Below, one piece after another: positions 1 through 8,398 of a DNA stretch of 51,728 nt. The notes under the pieces were generated by a model, which did not search any database, was not told the origin of the DNA, and saw only the letters and a list, made by a program, of their open reading frames with translations. Source of the stretch: Richelia sp. CSU_2_1 (GTDB lineage Bacteria; Cyanobacteriota; Cyanobacteriia; Cyanobacteriales; Microcoleaceae); assembly GCA_012034575.1 (NCBI GenBank), contig JAAUPF010000025.1:1-51728 (forward strand), in the 5' to 3' direction. Each line of letters starts with the position of its first letter. Within the stretch, counting starts at the first letter, position 1. Position numbers and translations under genes: made by a program.

Positions 1-674
1 TCGATATCGGCTTGGAAAATTCCCAGCAAAAATTTGCGGATTTGAACAGCTTTCAAGTACCTTTGGAAGAGTCGCTAAGAATACTTTACAACCACCGGGA
101 CGATCGAGCTTTTGTAGTAAAATCGGTAGTCAAGCAAGTTGAAGTTTTCCGGTGTCTGACGGAGATGGAAAAGGGGAGTTTGAACGCTCGATCGTCCAAA
201 TTATTTACATTGAGTGCGGTCGATCGTGCTATTATTGCTTGGCTCTCGAATCTGCACGACAACAAACAAGAAAAAATCTCTGAAGCCCGCAGGAAAAAAG
301 CGGAAAAACCAGAAGAAATGACTCAGCAAATACAACTAGCGGTTAGTTATTGGAATGCAGTTAGCAATTTTATTCTCGATTGGCAATTAGTTTTGCACAA
401 ACGAGTGGCAGCGGGGGAAATGCGCCGAGATTGCGTCCACTGTCACGGTGTTGTGCTGGAAAGTTTGGGGGAAGTTGGGGCAGTTTTGCTGTCAGTTTTT
501 CCGCAGAGTTGGGAGGAACGTTTGGCAGTTTTGCGGGAGATTGATTGGTCGATTTCTAATCCTGATTGGGAGGGCGGGATTTTGGTGAAAGGAAGGATTT
601 CTAAGTCTAGGGCGAGTGTGAGTTGGATGGGGGATTATTTGCGAAAGCGGTTGGGTTTTGCAACCGCCGATTGA
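1..674 (+). CDS. dndB: DndB, C-terminal part (cut by window edge)
   Basis: The reading frame is open to the left edge, so this is the 3' part of a longer gene; the TTG at 12 is not a credible start. The visible 220 residues match the second half of DndB of DNA phosphorothioation systems. They begin with a QQKFADLN box followed by a YNHRDD segment and end with an IDWSISNPDWEGG...GRISKS module that closes DndB/DGQHR proteins. DndB is not needed for sulfur insertion; in characterised systems it acts as a regulator of dnd expression and modification level. The DGQHR motif itself would lie upstream of the window. The gene runs towards the minus-strand gene at 702-1349 and shares the island with dndC, dndD and dndE. 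Family call is secure; full length is unknown. Confidence 0.8.
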   Translation, partial: DIGLENSQQKFADLNSFQVPLEESLRILYNHRDDRAFVVKSVVKQVEVFRCLTEMEKGSLNARSSKLFTLSAVDRAIIAWLSNLHDNKQEKISEARRKKAEKPEEMTQQIQLAVSYWNAVSNFILDWQLVLHKRVAAGEMRRDCVHCHGVVLESLGEVGAVLLSVFPQSWEERLAVLREIDWSISNPDWEGGILVKGRISKSRASVSWMGDYLRKRLGFATAD

Positions 675-701
675 TGCGGATTAACGCGGATTAACGCAGA
701 T

Positions 702-1349
702 TTATTGTGGGTTTGTAGTTGCGATCGAACTCGATCGTTCGTTAAAATATTGTCTGAATGGTTCTGCGAGAATGCCCAAAATTTGGTCTAGCTGGATAAT
801 GAAATATTCAGTTAAATCGATTTTTAAAAACTGATTTTGCAGGATTAAGAATTTCCAATTCGTACCTGTGGAAACAGCGCCGTAAACGCTCGATCGCTCT
901 TGTCCTTTGCGAGCGTTAAATATTTGAGCCGCAACCATTTGAGCCGCGCACTGTCCCAAGCCAATTCTAATATCGTTATCTTTGGCTTCAACTACTGTTA
1001 AAACAGGGGCAGTAACTAACGATTGATTGCTGGAAGCGCTGAGGATAAAGTTGCAATCCCCGGTTAAGCCTTTGGTTTCTTCAACATTAAATGTGTTGCC
1101 GGAAAAGTAGCCAATTTTGTTGTTAAATGTACGCCTGATTTCGAGTAGAATGGGAGTGATGATTAATTCCGATCGAGCTTTTTCCGTGCTGATACTTGAG
1201 GCCAAATCTAAGGTTTCGTCTAAGGTTTGTTTCAGGCGTTCCGAAGGTGCGATCGGGCTTATTTCGCTGAATAAATGGGGGATATCTTCGACAGTTAAAT
1301 CTAGGGTGGAGACGGCTTGGTCGATCGTTTTGAAGTCGCTGTAAGACAT
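702..1349 (-). CDS. PD-(D/E)XK nuclease-like protein in dnd island
   Basis: A 215-residue protein without signal peptide or membrane segment. Around residues 95-130 it has a GDCNF turn followed by a hydrophobic strand ending in VVEAKDND and then a helix (GLGQCAAQMVAA). The D...ExK spacing is the usual core of PD-(D/E)XK nucleases, and the strand-ExK-helix layout resembles the gene at 6890-7531. Small proteins of this kind are common and uncharacterised in cyanobacteria. It lies between the two dndB-type genes: convergent with the first (27-bp gap) and divergent from the second, sharing a 374-bp control region. A role in cleaving DNA that lacks phosphorothioate is possible but unproven; it could equally be an unrelated accessory nuclease. 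Confidence 0.6.
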   Translation of the reverse strand: MSYSDFKTIDQAVSTLDLTVEDIPHLFSEISPIAPSERLKQTLDETLDLASSISTEKARSELIITPILLEIRRTFNNKIGYFSGNTFNVEETKGLTGDCNFILSASSNQSLVTAPVLTVVEAKDNDIRIGLGQCAAQMVAAQIFNARKGQERSSVYGAVSTGTNWKFLILQNQFLKIDLTEYFIIQLDQILGILAEPFRQYFNERSSSIATTNPQ

Positions 1350-1638
1350 ATCTGGTTTGGGGGTGGAATGGATTTGGGAACCGTAAATACAAGCAAACTA
1401 GCCAGCATAGTAATGTTTTGGCTATTTTTATTTTTAATCTTATGTCTAATAGACGGCTAACTACGTTACACAGGTGGGGAACGATCGCTACCACAGTCTG
1501 CTACACACGCCTGGATTGTCTCTACCAAGCTCTGCCTTCTCGAAGCGGCTGTTGTCGGGTAGTCGTGTTACACACTGTATCTAACTAATTAAGTTTTTTT
1601 GGTATTTCAGTCTAAATTTCAACATGAATTTGCGATAG

Positions 1639-1656
1639 CAGTCTAAATTTGGACTG
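1639..1656. promoter_or_regulatory. Operator-like palindrome before second dndB-type gene
   Basis: CAGTCTAAATTTGGACTG is an 18-bp imperfect inverted repeat (CAGTC-yAAATTTr-GACTG). Its left half, CAGTCTAAATTT, also occurs 31 bp upstream at 1608-1619. The palindrome ends 6 bp before a TTGACA box, so a bound repressor would block RNA polymerase. DndB proteins are reported repressors of dnd operons, so autoregulation is a reasonable guess. The site itself is seen; the protein that binds it is inference. Confidence 0.45.
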
Positions 1657-1662
1657 AAAAGC

Positions 1663-1691
1663 TTGACATACAACAATAAACACTCTAAGCT
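1663..1691 (+). promoter_or_regulatory. Putative sigma70-type promoter of DGQHR gene
   Basis: A perfect TTGACA at 1663-1668 is followed 17 bp later by TAAGCT (1686-1691), a poor -10 box. The start codon at 1724 leaves a short leader. The weak -10 next to an operator-like palindrome would fit a regulated promoter. Confidence 0.4.
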
Positions 1692-1723
1692 TGTAGTATC
1701 AACTAACTTACAGGCAAATATTT

Positions 1724-2977
1724 ATGATCGATGCAGCTTCCCAGATATTCTCTGCCGTCCATACCAATAATGGCAAGGTTTCCAGTGCCAATGTTGTTGT
1801 AATGCCCACCCAGCAAGAAGCACAAAGTCAGGCATATGCAGACGCATCCACTTCTGGTGCCAGAGTCTTTCTGTGTCACTTATACGAGCAAGGCAAAAGA
1901 ACACATCTCGCCTTTTCCTTGCCTTTCAGCCTGTTACACGAAATGGCAAGGCTGCAAACTGCTGACACGAAGAGAAACAAATCCAATGCAGAGGAATTGA
2001 TTAACCGCCCCCTGATTCGATCCCACGTTGATGAGATTGCCAAATATCTGCTGGAAACAGAGAACTACATCCTTCCTCCTTTTATATTTAACTCTAATAC
2101 ACCAATTAAAGTTTTTGCTTTTGGTACGGGACCAGTTAAATTTGGATATGCTGTCATCCCCGTAAATGTTGAGCTTTATGTCACTGACGGTCAACATCGA
2201 CTCAAAGCTATTGAGAAGGCAATTCCAGAAAGATCGGAATTACGAGATGATAGTGTCACAGTTTTAGTAGTCCAAGAAGATGACATAGATCAGATTCACC
2301 AAGATTTTGCAGATTGTGCTAAAAACAAGCCGATTCCCCCCGCCCTTTTAGCAGCTTTTGACGTTACAAATGTATTGTCAAAACTAACGCGAAGAATTGC
2401 TAAAGAGCTAGTCATCTTTGATGGTCGAATTGATAAAATATCAAAAACTGTTGGCAAAGACCCTTCTTACATTTTTACCATGAGTCAGCTTCGAGTAGGT
2501 ATAGCTGAATTCTTGGTCGGTTCCTCTCGCAAAGAAGTAATTGAATCTCGAGCTAATCAGCAAAAGAGTGAATTTAAAATGCTTTTGGATAAGGCAAAAA
2601 CATTTTACACGCAATTTGCTCAGATTAACGAGGCTTGGCAATCTTTATTGCAACCAGCCTCAAAAACAGTAAATTTGGATCTCTATAAATTACGACAGGA
2701 GAGAATAGATTTTAACTCTGTAGGTTTTCAAGTAATCAGCAGAGTCGGCTATTTCATCTTTTTTGGCAATGAATTCAGCGAAGAGCAGCAAAATTTACTT
2801 GTTGAGGCACTAGCGAAACTTGACTATCAGCGTACCTCGCCACTGTGGCAAAACAGTTTGGTAATTGATGATGGTAACGGCAACAAGAAAATAATTGCTC
2901 AAATGGCAGCAATCGATAAGGGCTTTAAAATTGCTGTCCGTGAGGTTGAATCTCAAACAGGGCTTAAATTGAAATAA
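1724..2977 (+). CDS. DGQHR-domain (DndB-family) protein
   Basis: A 417-residue protein carrying the signature DGQHR at about residues 154-158 (VTDGQHRLKAIEKA), followed by a QDFADCAKNK segment at the place where DndB has its FADLN box. The C-terminus (LDYQRTSPLWQNSL...) matches the position of the IDW..NP.WEG module that ends DndB. It is therefore a divergent DndB-family member beside a more typical dndB (1-674). A regulatory role is likely from the family; DGQHR proteins also occur in other defence islands. The ATG at 1724 follows a candidate promoter and palindrome. A strong terminator-like hairpin follows the gene, so it may be a transcription unit separate from dndCDE. Confidence 0.75.
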   Translation: MIDAASQIFSAVHTNNGKVSSANVVVMPTQQEAQSQAYADASTSGARVFLCHLYEQGKRTHLAFSLPFSLLHEMARLQTADTKRNKSNAEELINRPLIRSHVDEIAKYLLETENYILPPFIFNSNTPIKVFAFGTGPVKFGYAVIPVNVELYVTDGQHRLKAIEKAIPERSELRDDSVTVLVVQEDDIDQIHQDFADCAKNKPIPPALLAAFDVTNVLSKLTRRIAKELVIFDGRIDKISKTVGKDPSYIFTMSQLRVGIAEFLVGSSRKEVIESRANQQKSEFKMLLDKAKTFYTQFAQINEAWQSLLQPASKTVNLDLYKLRQERIDFNSVGFQVISRVGYFIFFGNEFSEEQQNLLVEALAKLDYQRTSPLWQNSLVIDDGNGNKKIIAQMAAIDKGFKIAVREVESQTGLKLK

Positions 2978-3079
2978 ATCAAGACTGCTGCTATTCTAGA
3001 ATAGCCTAAGAATTGAAGACTTCCGCAGGCTCATTCCTAAGACTTAAGTTCTGGGACGCGAGCTAATCGGTTGGCAATT

Positions 3080-3112
3080 TTGGGCAGAAACTCAGTTTCT
3101 GACCCAATTTTT
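3080..3112 (+). terminator. Rho-independent terminator or attenuator before dndC
   Basis: TTGGG (3080-3084) pairs with CCCAA (3103-3107), and CAGAAACT (3085-3092) with AGTTTCTG (3094-3101). There is one bulged A and a tight loop, followed by TTTTT. The hairpin lies between the DGQHR gene and dndC, about 25 bases before the dndC start, so it could end the first transcript or act as a leader attenuator. Confidence 0.6.
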
Positions 3113-3135
3113 AGCGTTTATAGGAATTGTTGCTC

Positions 3136-4815
3136 GTGACAGAAATCCAAGGCTCACTATTTCCTCAACGTACTGTCCCTAAGTTATTTGAGGATGTAAA
3201 ATTTTTAAATCAGGAAATTCAGGAGTTGTATTGTAGCGATGAAATACCCTGGATTTTAGGTGTATCTTTTGGAAAAGATTCGAGTGCAGTATTGCAGCTT
3301 GTGTGGAATGCGATCGCATCACTACCACCGGAAAAGCGTACAAAAACAATTCACTTAATTACAACGGATACGCTGGTTGAGAATCCGATAATTTCTACCT
3401 GGGTTCGCAATTGTATTAAACAAGTTAAGTTAGCAGCGAAGCAACAAAAAATGCCGGTTGAACCCCATTTGCTGCATCCTTCCGTTCAAGAAACATTTTG
3501 GGTATGCTTAATTGGTAAAGGTTATCCAGCACCGAGGAATGGATTTCGCTGGTGTACCGATCGCATGAAAATTCAACCAGTGAACAATTTTATCCGTGAA
3601 ATGGTTAGAGTTCACGGTGAAACAATAGTTGTTTTAGGTACTAGAAAGGCTGAAAGCAGCAAACGAGCTGCAACCATGAAAAAACATGAAGTAGGTAGAG
3701 TCCGCGATCGCTTGAGTCCTAATTCTCGTTTAATTAACTCTCTAATTTACACTCCTGTGGAAGATTGGCGGGATGATGAAGTTTGGCTTTATCTAATGCA
3801 GTATCCTAATCCTTGGGGAGGCGACAATAAAGACTTGTTTACCATGTATCGCGGTGCGACAGCAGACAACGAATGCCCTCTAGTGGTTGATACTTCTACA
3901 CCTAGCTGTGGGGATTCTCGCTTTGGTTGTTGGGTTTGTACAATGGTAGACCAAGACAAATCTATGCAGGCAATGATATTAAATGATGAAGCAAAAGAAT
4001 GGATGCAGCCTCTGCTAGATATTCGCAATGAATTAGATCTTAAAGACGATCGCAAAAAAAGAGACTTCCGGCGCATTTACGGTAGAGTAGAACTGTTTGA
4101 ACGCAATATCGGCGACAACAAAACCTCCGTAGAATTCATCCCAGGTCCTTACACCAAATTTTGGCGGGAACACTGGCTGAGACGAGTCTTAGAAGCACAA
4201 ACCCACATCCGCAAAACCGCACCCGAAGAAATGCGCGACATCACCTTAATTACCCCGGAAGAACTTAGCGAAATCCGCCGCATTTGGCTGGAAGAAAAAC
4301 ACGAATTTGACGATTCTTTACCCCGAATTTACGAAGAAGTCACGGGCGAACCATTTGCAGATGCCCGCCCCGCCGCTGAAAGACAACTTTTGGGCAGCGA
4401 CGAATGGACGATCCTCGAAGAAATATGCGAGGACAAAATGCACCTCGAATTAATGGCAAAACTCCTCGATACAGAACGCCAATATTATACAAAACCCCGC
4501 CGTACTGGCATTTATGGAGACTTGGATAAATGCTTTGAAACCAGTTCTCGATCGAAAGATGAAGCAATCGGTAACGCCCACTACCAGCGGAATTTAAAAC
4601 AAGCCGTTGCCGATGTTATAGCAAATCCGATCGAGAAAATTCAACAAGTCAAAGATGCGATCGTCCAAACTAACAAATCCGCAAAAAATAAGAGCATTGA
4701 TGTTGCCAAACTAAAAGAAGAACTCGAAAGCAACAACAGTGAAGGCAGACAACTATCGTGGGCAGACATCAAATTCTCACCGCCAAATTCAACTGAGGAA
4801 ACAAACAGCGATTAG
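3136..4815 (+). CDS. dndC: DNA phosphorothioation protein DndC (PAPS-reductase-like)
   Basis: DndC is the ATP-dependent enzyme that, with the cysteine desulfurase DndA/IscS, activates sulfur and carries an Fe-S cluster for DNA backbone sulfur insertion. Visible are the N-terminal PP-loop GVSFGKDSSA (about residues 42-51), the TTDTLVENP segment, RWCTDRMK (about 137-145) typical of PAPS reductase relatives, and four cysteines at about 247, 258, 265 and 268 (CPL...CGDSRFGCWVC) suited to a 4Fe-4S cluster. Length (about 560 residues) is normal. I chose GTG 3136 because TAGGA at 3121-3125 gives sensible spacing; TTG 3127 or 3130 are alternatives. The reading frame is intact and the gene heads the dndC-dndD-nuclease-dndE run. 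No dndA is in the window, so a housekeeping desulfurase probably supplies sulfur. Confidence 0.93.
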   Translation: MTEIQGSLFPQRTVPKLFEDVKFLNQEIQELYCSDEIPWILGVSFGKDSSAVLQLVWNAIASLPPEKRTKTIHLITTDTLVENPIISTWVRNCIKQVKLAAKQQKMPVEPHLLHPSVQETFWVCLIGKGYPAPRNGFRWCTDRMKIQPVNNFIREMVRVHGETIVVLGTRKAESSKRAATMKKHEVGRVRDRLSPNSRLINSLIYTPVEDWRDDEVWLYLMQYPNPWGGDNKDLFTMYRGATADNECPLVVDTSTPSCGDSRFGCWVCTMVDQDKSMQAMILNDEAKEWMQPLLDIRNELDLKDDRKKRDFRRIYGRVELFERNIGDNKTSVEFIPGPYTKFWREHWLRRVLEAQTHIRKTAPEEMRDITLITPEELSEIRRIWLEEKHEFDDSLPRIYEEVTGEPFADARPAAERQLLGSDEWTILEEICEDKMHLELMAKLLDTERQYYTKPRRTGIYGDLDKCFETSSRSKDEAIGNAHYQRNLKQAVADVIANPIEKIQQVKDAIVQTNKSAKNKSIDVAKLKEELESNNSEGRQLSWADIKFSPPNSTEETNSD

Positions 4816-4886
4816 CACCAGCTAATCTGCGATTCAACCGCAACATTGCCCAGGGCGATGCACCCAATCAACCAACAACATCTACA

Positions 4887-6884
4887 ATGCAATTCCTCGA
4901 ACTCACTCTCAAACACTTCGGCCCCTACGCAGGCATTCAAACCATCAACCTCCGCCCCGAAACAGAAGGAAACCCCCGCCCAGTCATCCTACTTGGAGGC
5001 ATGAACGGAGGAGGCAAAACCACCCTACTCGACGCAATTCGCCTCGCCCTTTACGGCAACCGAGCCCAATGTTCAACCAGAGGCAACCTCAGCTACAGCG
5101 ACTTTTTAAATCAGTGCATCAACCGCAACACACCCCCATTAGAAGACACCCGAGTAGAGCTCACATTTGAACAAATCCAAGACGACAAACTAACCAAATT
5201 CAAAATAGTTAGATACTGGAAACCGGGTGACATCAAAGACACATTAAGCATTCTCATATACAGCGAAATAGTCACCGATTGGTGGTCAGACAAAGCAATT
5301 ACTAATACCTGGGACGAATACATCGAAACCCTGCTACCAGTCGGCATATCCAATTTATTCCTATTTGACGGCGAACAAGTCAAAGAACTCGCCGAACTCG
5401 AAACTCCGCCAGAATTTGTCATCGGCGCGATTAAATCTCTATTAGGCTTAGAATTAGCAGAACGCCTTGCCGTCGATTTAGAAATATTAGTCAGTCGCAA
5501 GCGGAAAGAAATTGCAGGCAAAAAAGAGTTGGAAGCATTAGAAAAAATCGAACAAAAGTTTCATGACATTACTGCTGATAAAGAGTTAGCAATTGAAGAA
5601 CAAGCAAACTTGAAAAACGAATTAGACAAAGCTCAAAAAAACCAACAAGCAGCCTCAGACAAATTCATTTATCAAGGCGGTAAAATTGCGGCCGATCGCG
5701 CTCAACTAGAAATCCAACTAAAAGACTACACAAGTCAAGCCGAAAACACCCGCAATCGCCTCATAGAACTAGCATCAAATACCCTCCCGATCGCCCTAAT
5801 TTCGCCCTTATTAACAGCAGCTAAAACCCAAGCCGAAACCGAAGCCAGCCAGCAGCAAGCACAAATCGCCCAAGATGTTATCAAACAAAGGAGCGATCGA
5901 CTCCTCAACTACATCGGCGAACTATCATTAAATCCCCAAGAAATAGACAAAATTCAAAACTTCATCGATCGAGAAAACAGAGAACTCGAACAGCAAGCAG
6001 CAACCGACACGCCGCCCTGGTTGAACGCCGACAAAACCAGTATCCAACAACTAGAAAATATTCTCATCCATCAAATCAAATCCGAACAAAAAGACACTGG
6101 AGAACAAATAGAAAAACTCCAAAACATCGAAGCAGAAATCGACTTTACAGACAGACAACTCGCCGCCGCTGCTTCCCCCGAAGCCTACGAAAAACTAGAA
6201 TCAAACGTTAAAAATGCTCAAAAAACAGTTGCTATCGCAGCCGCAGCCTGGGAATCAGCCAACCGCCGCATCGAGGAATTAGACAAAGAATTAACTAAGA
6301 CCCAAAAAGAACTAGAAAGCTACAGCAGCGAATATCTCACAGTTAGAAACAGCCAACATGTCATCAACTCGATCGCCAAAGTTCAAAACACTCTCAAACT
6401 CTTCAAAGAAAAACTCACCCTCAAAAAACTCAACAAACTCGAAGCAGAAATCACCGACTGTTTTCGCTACCTGCTGCACAAAACAGACTTAGTGCATCGA
6501 GTCGCGATCGACACCCAAACCTTCAGCCTTTCCATCTACGATTCAGCAGGCAAACCAGTACCCAAACACCGCCTTTCAGCAGGCGAAAAACAACTGCTAG
6601 CGATCGCATTTTTGTGGGGATTAGCCAGAGTATCCGGCAGACAATTACCAGTCGCGATCGACACCCCCCTCGGCCGCCTCGACTCCTCCCACAGAAACAA
6701 CCTCGTCGAAAAATATTTTCCCTCAGCAAGCCACCAAATCATCCTGCTTTCCACCGACACCGAAATTAGAAAAATAGAATACGATAAACTGCAAGAATTA
6801 GGTGCGATCGCCCACACATATCTGTTAAAATACGATCCAAGCAAACAACAAACAATAGTTGAAGAAAACCGTTATTTTTGGTAA
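4887..6884 (+). CDS. dndD: DNA phosphorothioation ATPase DndD
   Basis: DndD is an SMC/RecN-like ATPase needed for phosphorothioate formation, thought to open or nick DNA for the DndC-E complex. The N-terminus has the Walker A GGMNGGGKTT (about residues 37-46) after an HFGPYAG strand. A Q-loop/D-loop part (LFLFDGEQVKEL) follows, then long coiled-coil arms (about 200-500). The C-terminal half has the ABC signature LSAGEKQLLAIAF (about 561-573) and Walker B LPVAIDTPLGRLD (about 586-598). The 665-residue length is typical. It starts 71 bases after dndC and ends 5 bases before the next ATG, so it is part of one operon. The GC-rich first kilobase has the same codon style as the end of dndC. Confidence 0.93.
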   Translation: MQFLELTLKHFGPYAGIQTINLRPETEGNPRPVILLGGMNGGGKTTLLDAIRLALYGNRAQCSTRGNLSYSDFLNQCINRNTPPLEDTRVELTFEQIQDDKLTKFKIVRYWKPGDIKDTLSILIYSEIVTDWWSDKAITNTWDEYIETLLPVGISNLFLFDGEQVKELAELETPPEFVIGAIKSLLGLELAERLAVDLEILVSRKRKEIAGKKELEALEKIEQKFHDITADKELAIEEQANLKNELDKAQKNQQAASDKFIYQGGKIAADRAQLEIQLKDYTSQAENTRNRLIELASNTLPIALISPLLTAAKTQAETEASQQQAQIAQDVIKQRSDRLLNYIGELSLNPQEIDKIQNFIDRENRELEQQAATDTPPWLNADKTSIQQLENILIHQIKSEQKDTGEQIEKLQNIEAEIDFTDRQLAAAASPEAYEKLESNVKNAQKTVAIAAAAWESANRRIEELDKELTKTQKELESYSSEYLTVRNSQHVINSIAKVQNTLKLFKEKLTLKKLNKLEAEITDCFRYLLHKTDLVHRVAIDTQTFSLSIYDSAGKPVPKHRLSAGEKQLLAIAFLWGLARVSGRQLPVAIDTPLGRLDSSHRNNLVEKYFPSASHQIILLSTDTEIRKIEYDKLQELGAIAHTYLLKYDPSKQQTIVEENRYFW

Positions 6885-6889
6885 AATCT

Positions 6890-7531
6890 ATGGTAGAGAT
6901 TCTGCAAGCACGAGCCGTAAACCTCCGCGACCTTATCGACAAATTTGACATTCAATTAGTTGAAGACCCACAATTTTTCTGCGAGTGGCAAGACGACCTT
7001 CCCGAACTCACCGACTTAGACAAGCAACTTCTAGACAAAGTAAAAGCAGGTTACATCAACTTGCGAAATTACCCACCCTTGCTAGAAAAAGCCCTGCGCA
7101 TGGCCGTACTAGATCCGATGCTTTTTATCGGAAATTTTTACCTGTTTCCATTTTACGTAAAAGCGGAACATCCTGTAGAAATTATCAGCGAAGATGAAGG
7201 GACAATCGTCCGGGGAACTATCGACACCTTAGTATTAAAAGACCAATTCTGGGTGATGGTTATCGAATCCAAACAAGACAGGTATTCCACTGAGGCCGGA
7301 CTCGCACAAATCCTTGCTTATATGCTAGGCAATCCTCACCCCTATCGGCCAAACTACGGTATGATTCACGCTGGAGGCACCTTTATTTTTGTTAAATTGG
7401 TGAAGGCAGAAGCACCCCTATATGCTTTGTCTAGGATGTTTGGCATCCGCAATCCCGGTAATGACTTGTATACTGTTCTCAAAATCATGAAGCGTCTGAG
7501 TCAGTTAGTAATCTCACCAACAGAAAGTTAA
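6890..7531 (+). CDS. PD-(D/E)XK nuclease-like protein between dndD and dndE
   Basis: A 213-residue cytoplasmic protein, start ATG 6890 (a TTG at 6878 overlaps dndD and is less likely). Residues about 100-140 show GTIDTLVL, a strand ending VIESKQD, and a helix AGLAQILAYML. This is the D...ExK-helix core of PD-(D/E)XK nucleases, similar to the nuclease-like half of type I restriction R subunits. Its position is unusual: 5 bases after dndD and 4 bases before dndE, so it must be co-expressed with the modification enzymes. Known dnd restriction partners are DndFGH, with other partners described in some clusters; none of these is visible here. A restriction or quality-control nuclease acting with Dnd is the natural inference, but activity is untested. 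Confidence 0.7.
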   Translation: MVEILQARAVNLRDLIDKFDIQLVEDPQFFCEWQDDLPELTDLDKQLLDKVKAGYINLRNYPPLLEKALRMAVLDPMLFIGNFYLFPFYVKAEHPVEIISEDEGTIVRGTIDTLVLKDQFWVMVIESKQDRYSTEAGLAQILAYMLGNPHPYRPNYGMIHAGGTFIFVKLVKAEAPLYALSRMFGIRNPGNDLYTVLKIMKRLSQLVISPTES

Positions 7532-7535
7532 AAAC

Positions 7536-7937
7536 ATGGAACCACCGATCGATCGCATCCACCTCTCCCAATCAGGCAAAGACCAACTATTAAAACTCAG
7601 ACGCATTACCAAAATCGATCGATGGAACATCTTGTGCAGGTGGGGATTTTGTCGATCGCTAGCCGAGCCCAGCATTCCATCACCCGTACCGATTCCCAGC
7701 GACAGCAACGTCGAATTAAGTTGGGATGTTTTTGGTGGCGACATGGCAGATATCCTGATAATTGCCCTCAAACAACGCTGTTACCAAGATAATTTAGGAA
7801 CAGACAAAGAAACTTTAGCCCAACAATTCCGCTTGCACTTGCACCGAGGAATTGGCTATTTAGCAGGCGATCCGAATATTAAAAAAATCGAAGATTTAGT
7901 CGCGATCGCTCTTTCACCAGAAAAATTAAGAAATTAA
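7536..7937 (+). CDS. dndE: DNA phosphorothioation protein DndE
   Basis: DndE is a small protein of the DndCDE modification complex reported to bind nicked DNA. The 133-residue length fits the family (about 110-130). The family features seen are an N-terminal KDQLLKLRRITKI helix, a WNILCRWGFCRSL segment, and the C-terminal LHRGIGYLAGDPNI box. It starts 4 bases after the nuclease-like gene and is the last gene of the island. The spacer after it lacks an obvious hairpin terminator. Confidence 0.88.
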   Translation: MEPPIDRIHLSQSGKDQLLKLRRITKIDRWNILCRWGFCRSLAEPSIPSPVPIPSDSNVELSWDVFGGDMADILIIALKQRCYQDNLGTDKETLAQQFRLHLHRGIGYLAGDPNIKKIEDLVAIALSPEKLRN

Positions 7938-8361
7938 TTGAACCGCGAAGGCGCGAAGAACGCGAAGGAAGAAAGAAAGAAAGGAAGAAAAGGAGTTTAT
8001 AATTTATCCAGTAGCGGTATTAGCCTGAATTCCAAACTGTTGCGGCGGAGAATTTTATAGGAAATTACATATTTGAGCTGATAGAATAGAGGTTGGAAGG
8101 AAGTAGAAGTTTGAAAGTAATAATTGAGGAGTTCCATCGGGCGATCGTTCAATTCAACAATCTAACAATAGGAAATTTTTTCAACTTGCAGTTAAAACCA
8201 ACTGTCACTTTCTTGACTGATGCGATCGCCCTCACGCCCCAAACTCCCCAAACCTCGCGAAATCAAGCACCGTCGCCCGCCCAAAAACAGCCAATTCAAA
8301 AACTGTCAACTCGTAGCTCGATCGCTTTCCCTCTCTTCCTTCTTTCTTCTTCCTTCTTTCC
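7938..8361. other. Intergenic spacer after dndE, repeat-bearing
   Basis: This spacer holds a purine-rich stretch (GAAGGCGCGAAGAACGCGAAGG then GAAAGAAAGAAAGG-like units, about 7945-7990), an AT-rich part, and from about 8338 a CTTCTTC-type heptamer run. The open frame at 8093-8434 runs into this run and overlaps thiD, and it has no family features. I see no gene here. Confidence 0.5.
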
Positions 8362-8398
8362 TCATCCTTCTTCCTTCTTCCTTCTTCCTTCTTCCTTC
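8338..8398. repeat. CTTCTTC heptanucleotide repeat (STRR)
   Basis: TTCTTCC repeats with a 7-bp period. Read on the minus strand it encodes the last residues of ThiD ([11 protein letters not shown]), so the repeat has replaced or extended the 3' end of that gene. Confidence 0.75.

Larger units (their letters stand above)
1350..1723. promoter_or_regulatory. Divergent intergenic region of the dnd island
   Basis: This 374-bp stretch lies between the minus-strand nuclease-like gene and the second dndB-type gene. It contains no credible gene. Its right part holds a 12-bp direct repeat (CAGTCTAAATTT at 1608-1619 and 1639-1650), the second copy extended into a palindrome, and a TTGACA box. Confidence 0.5.
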
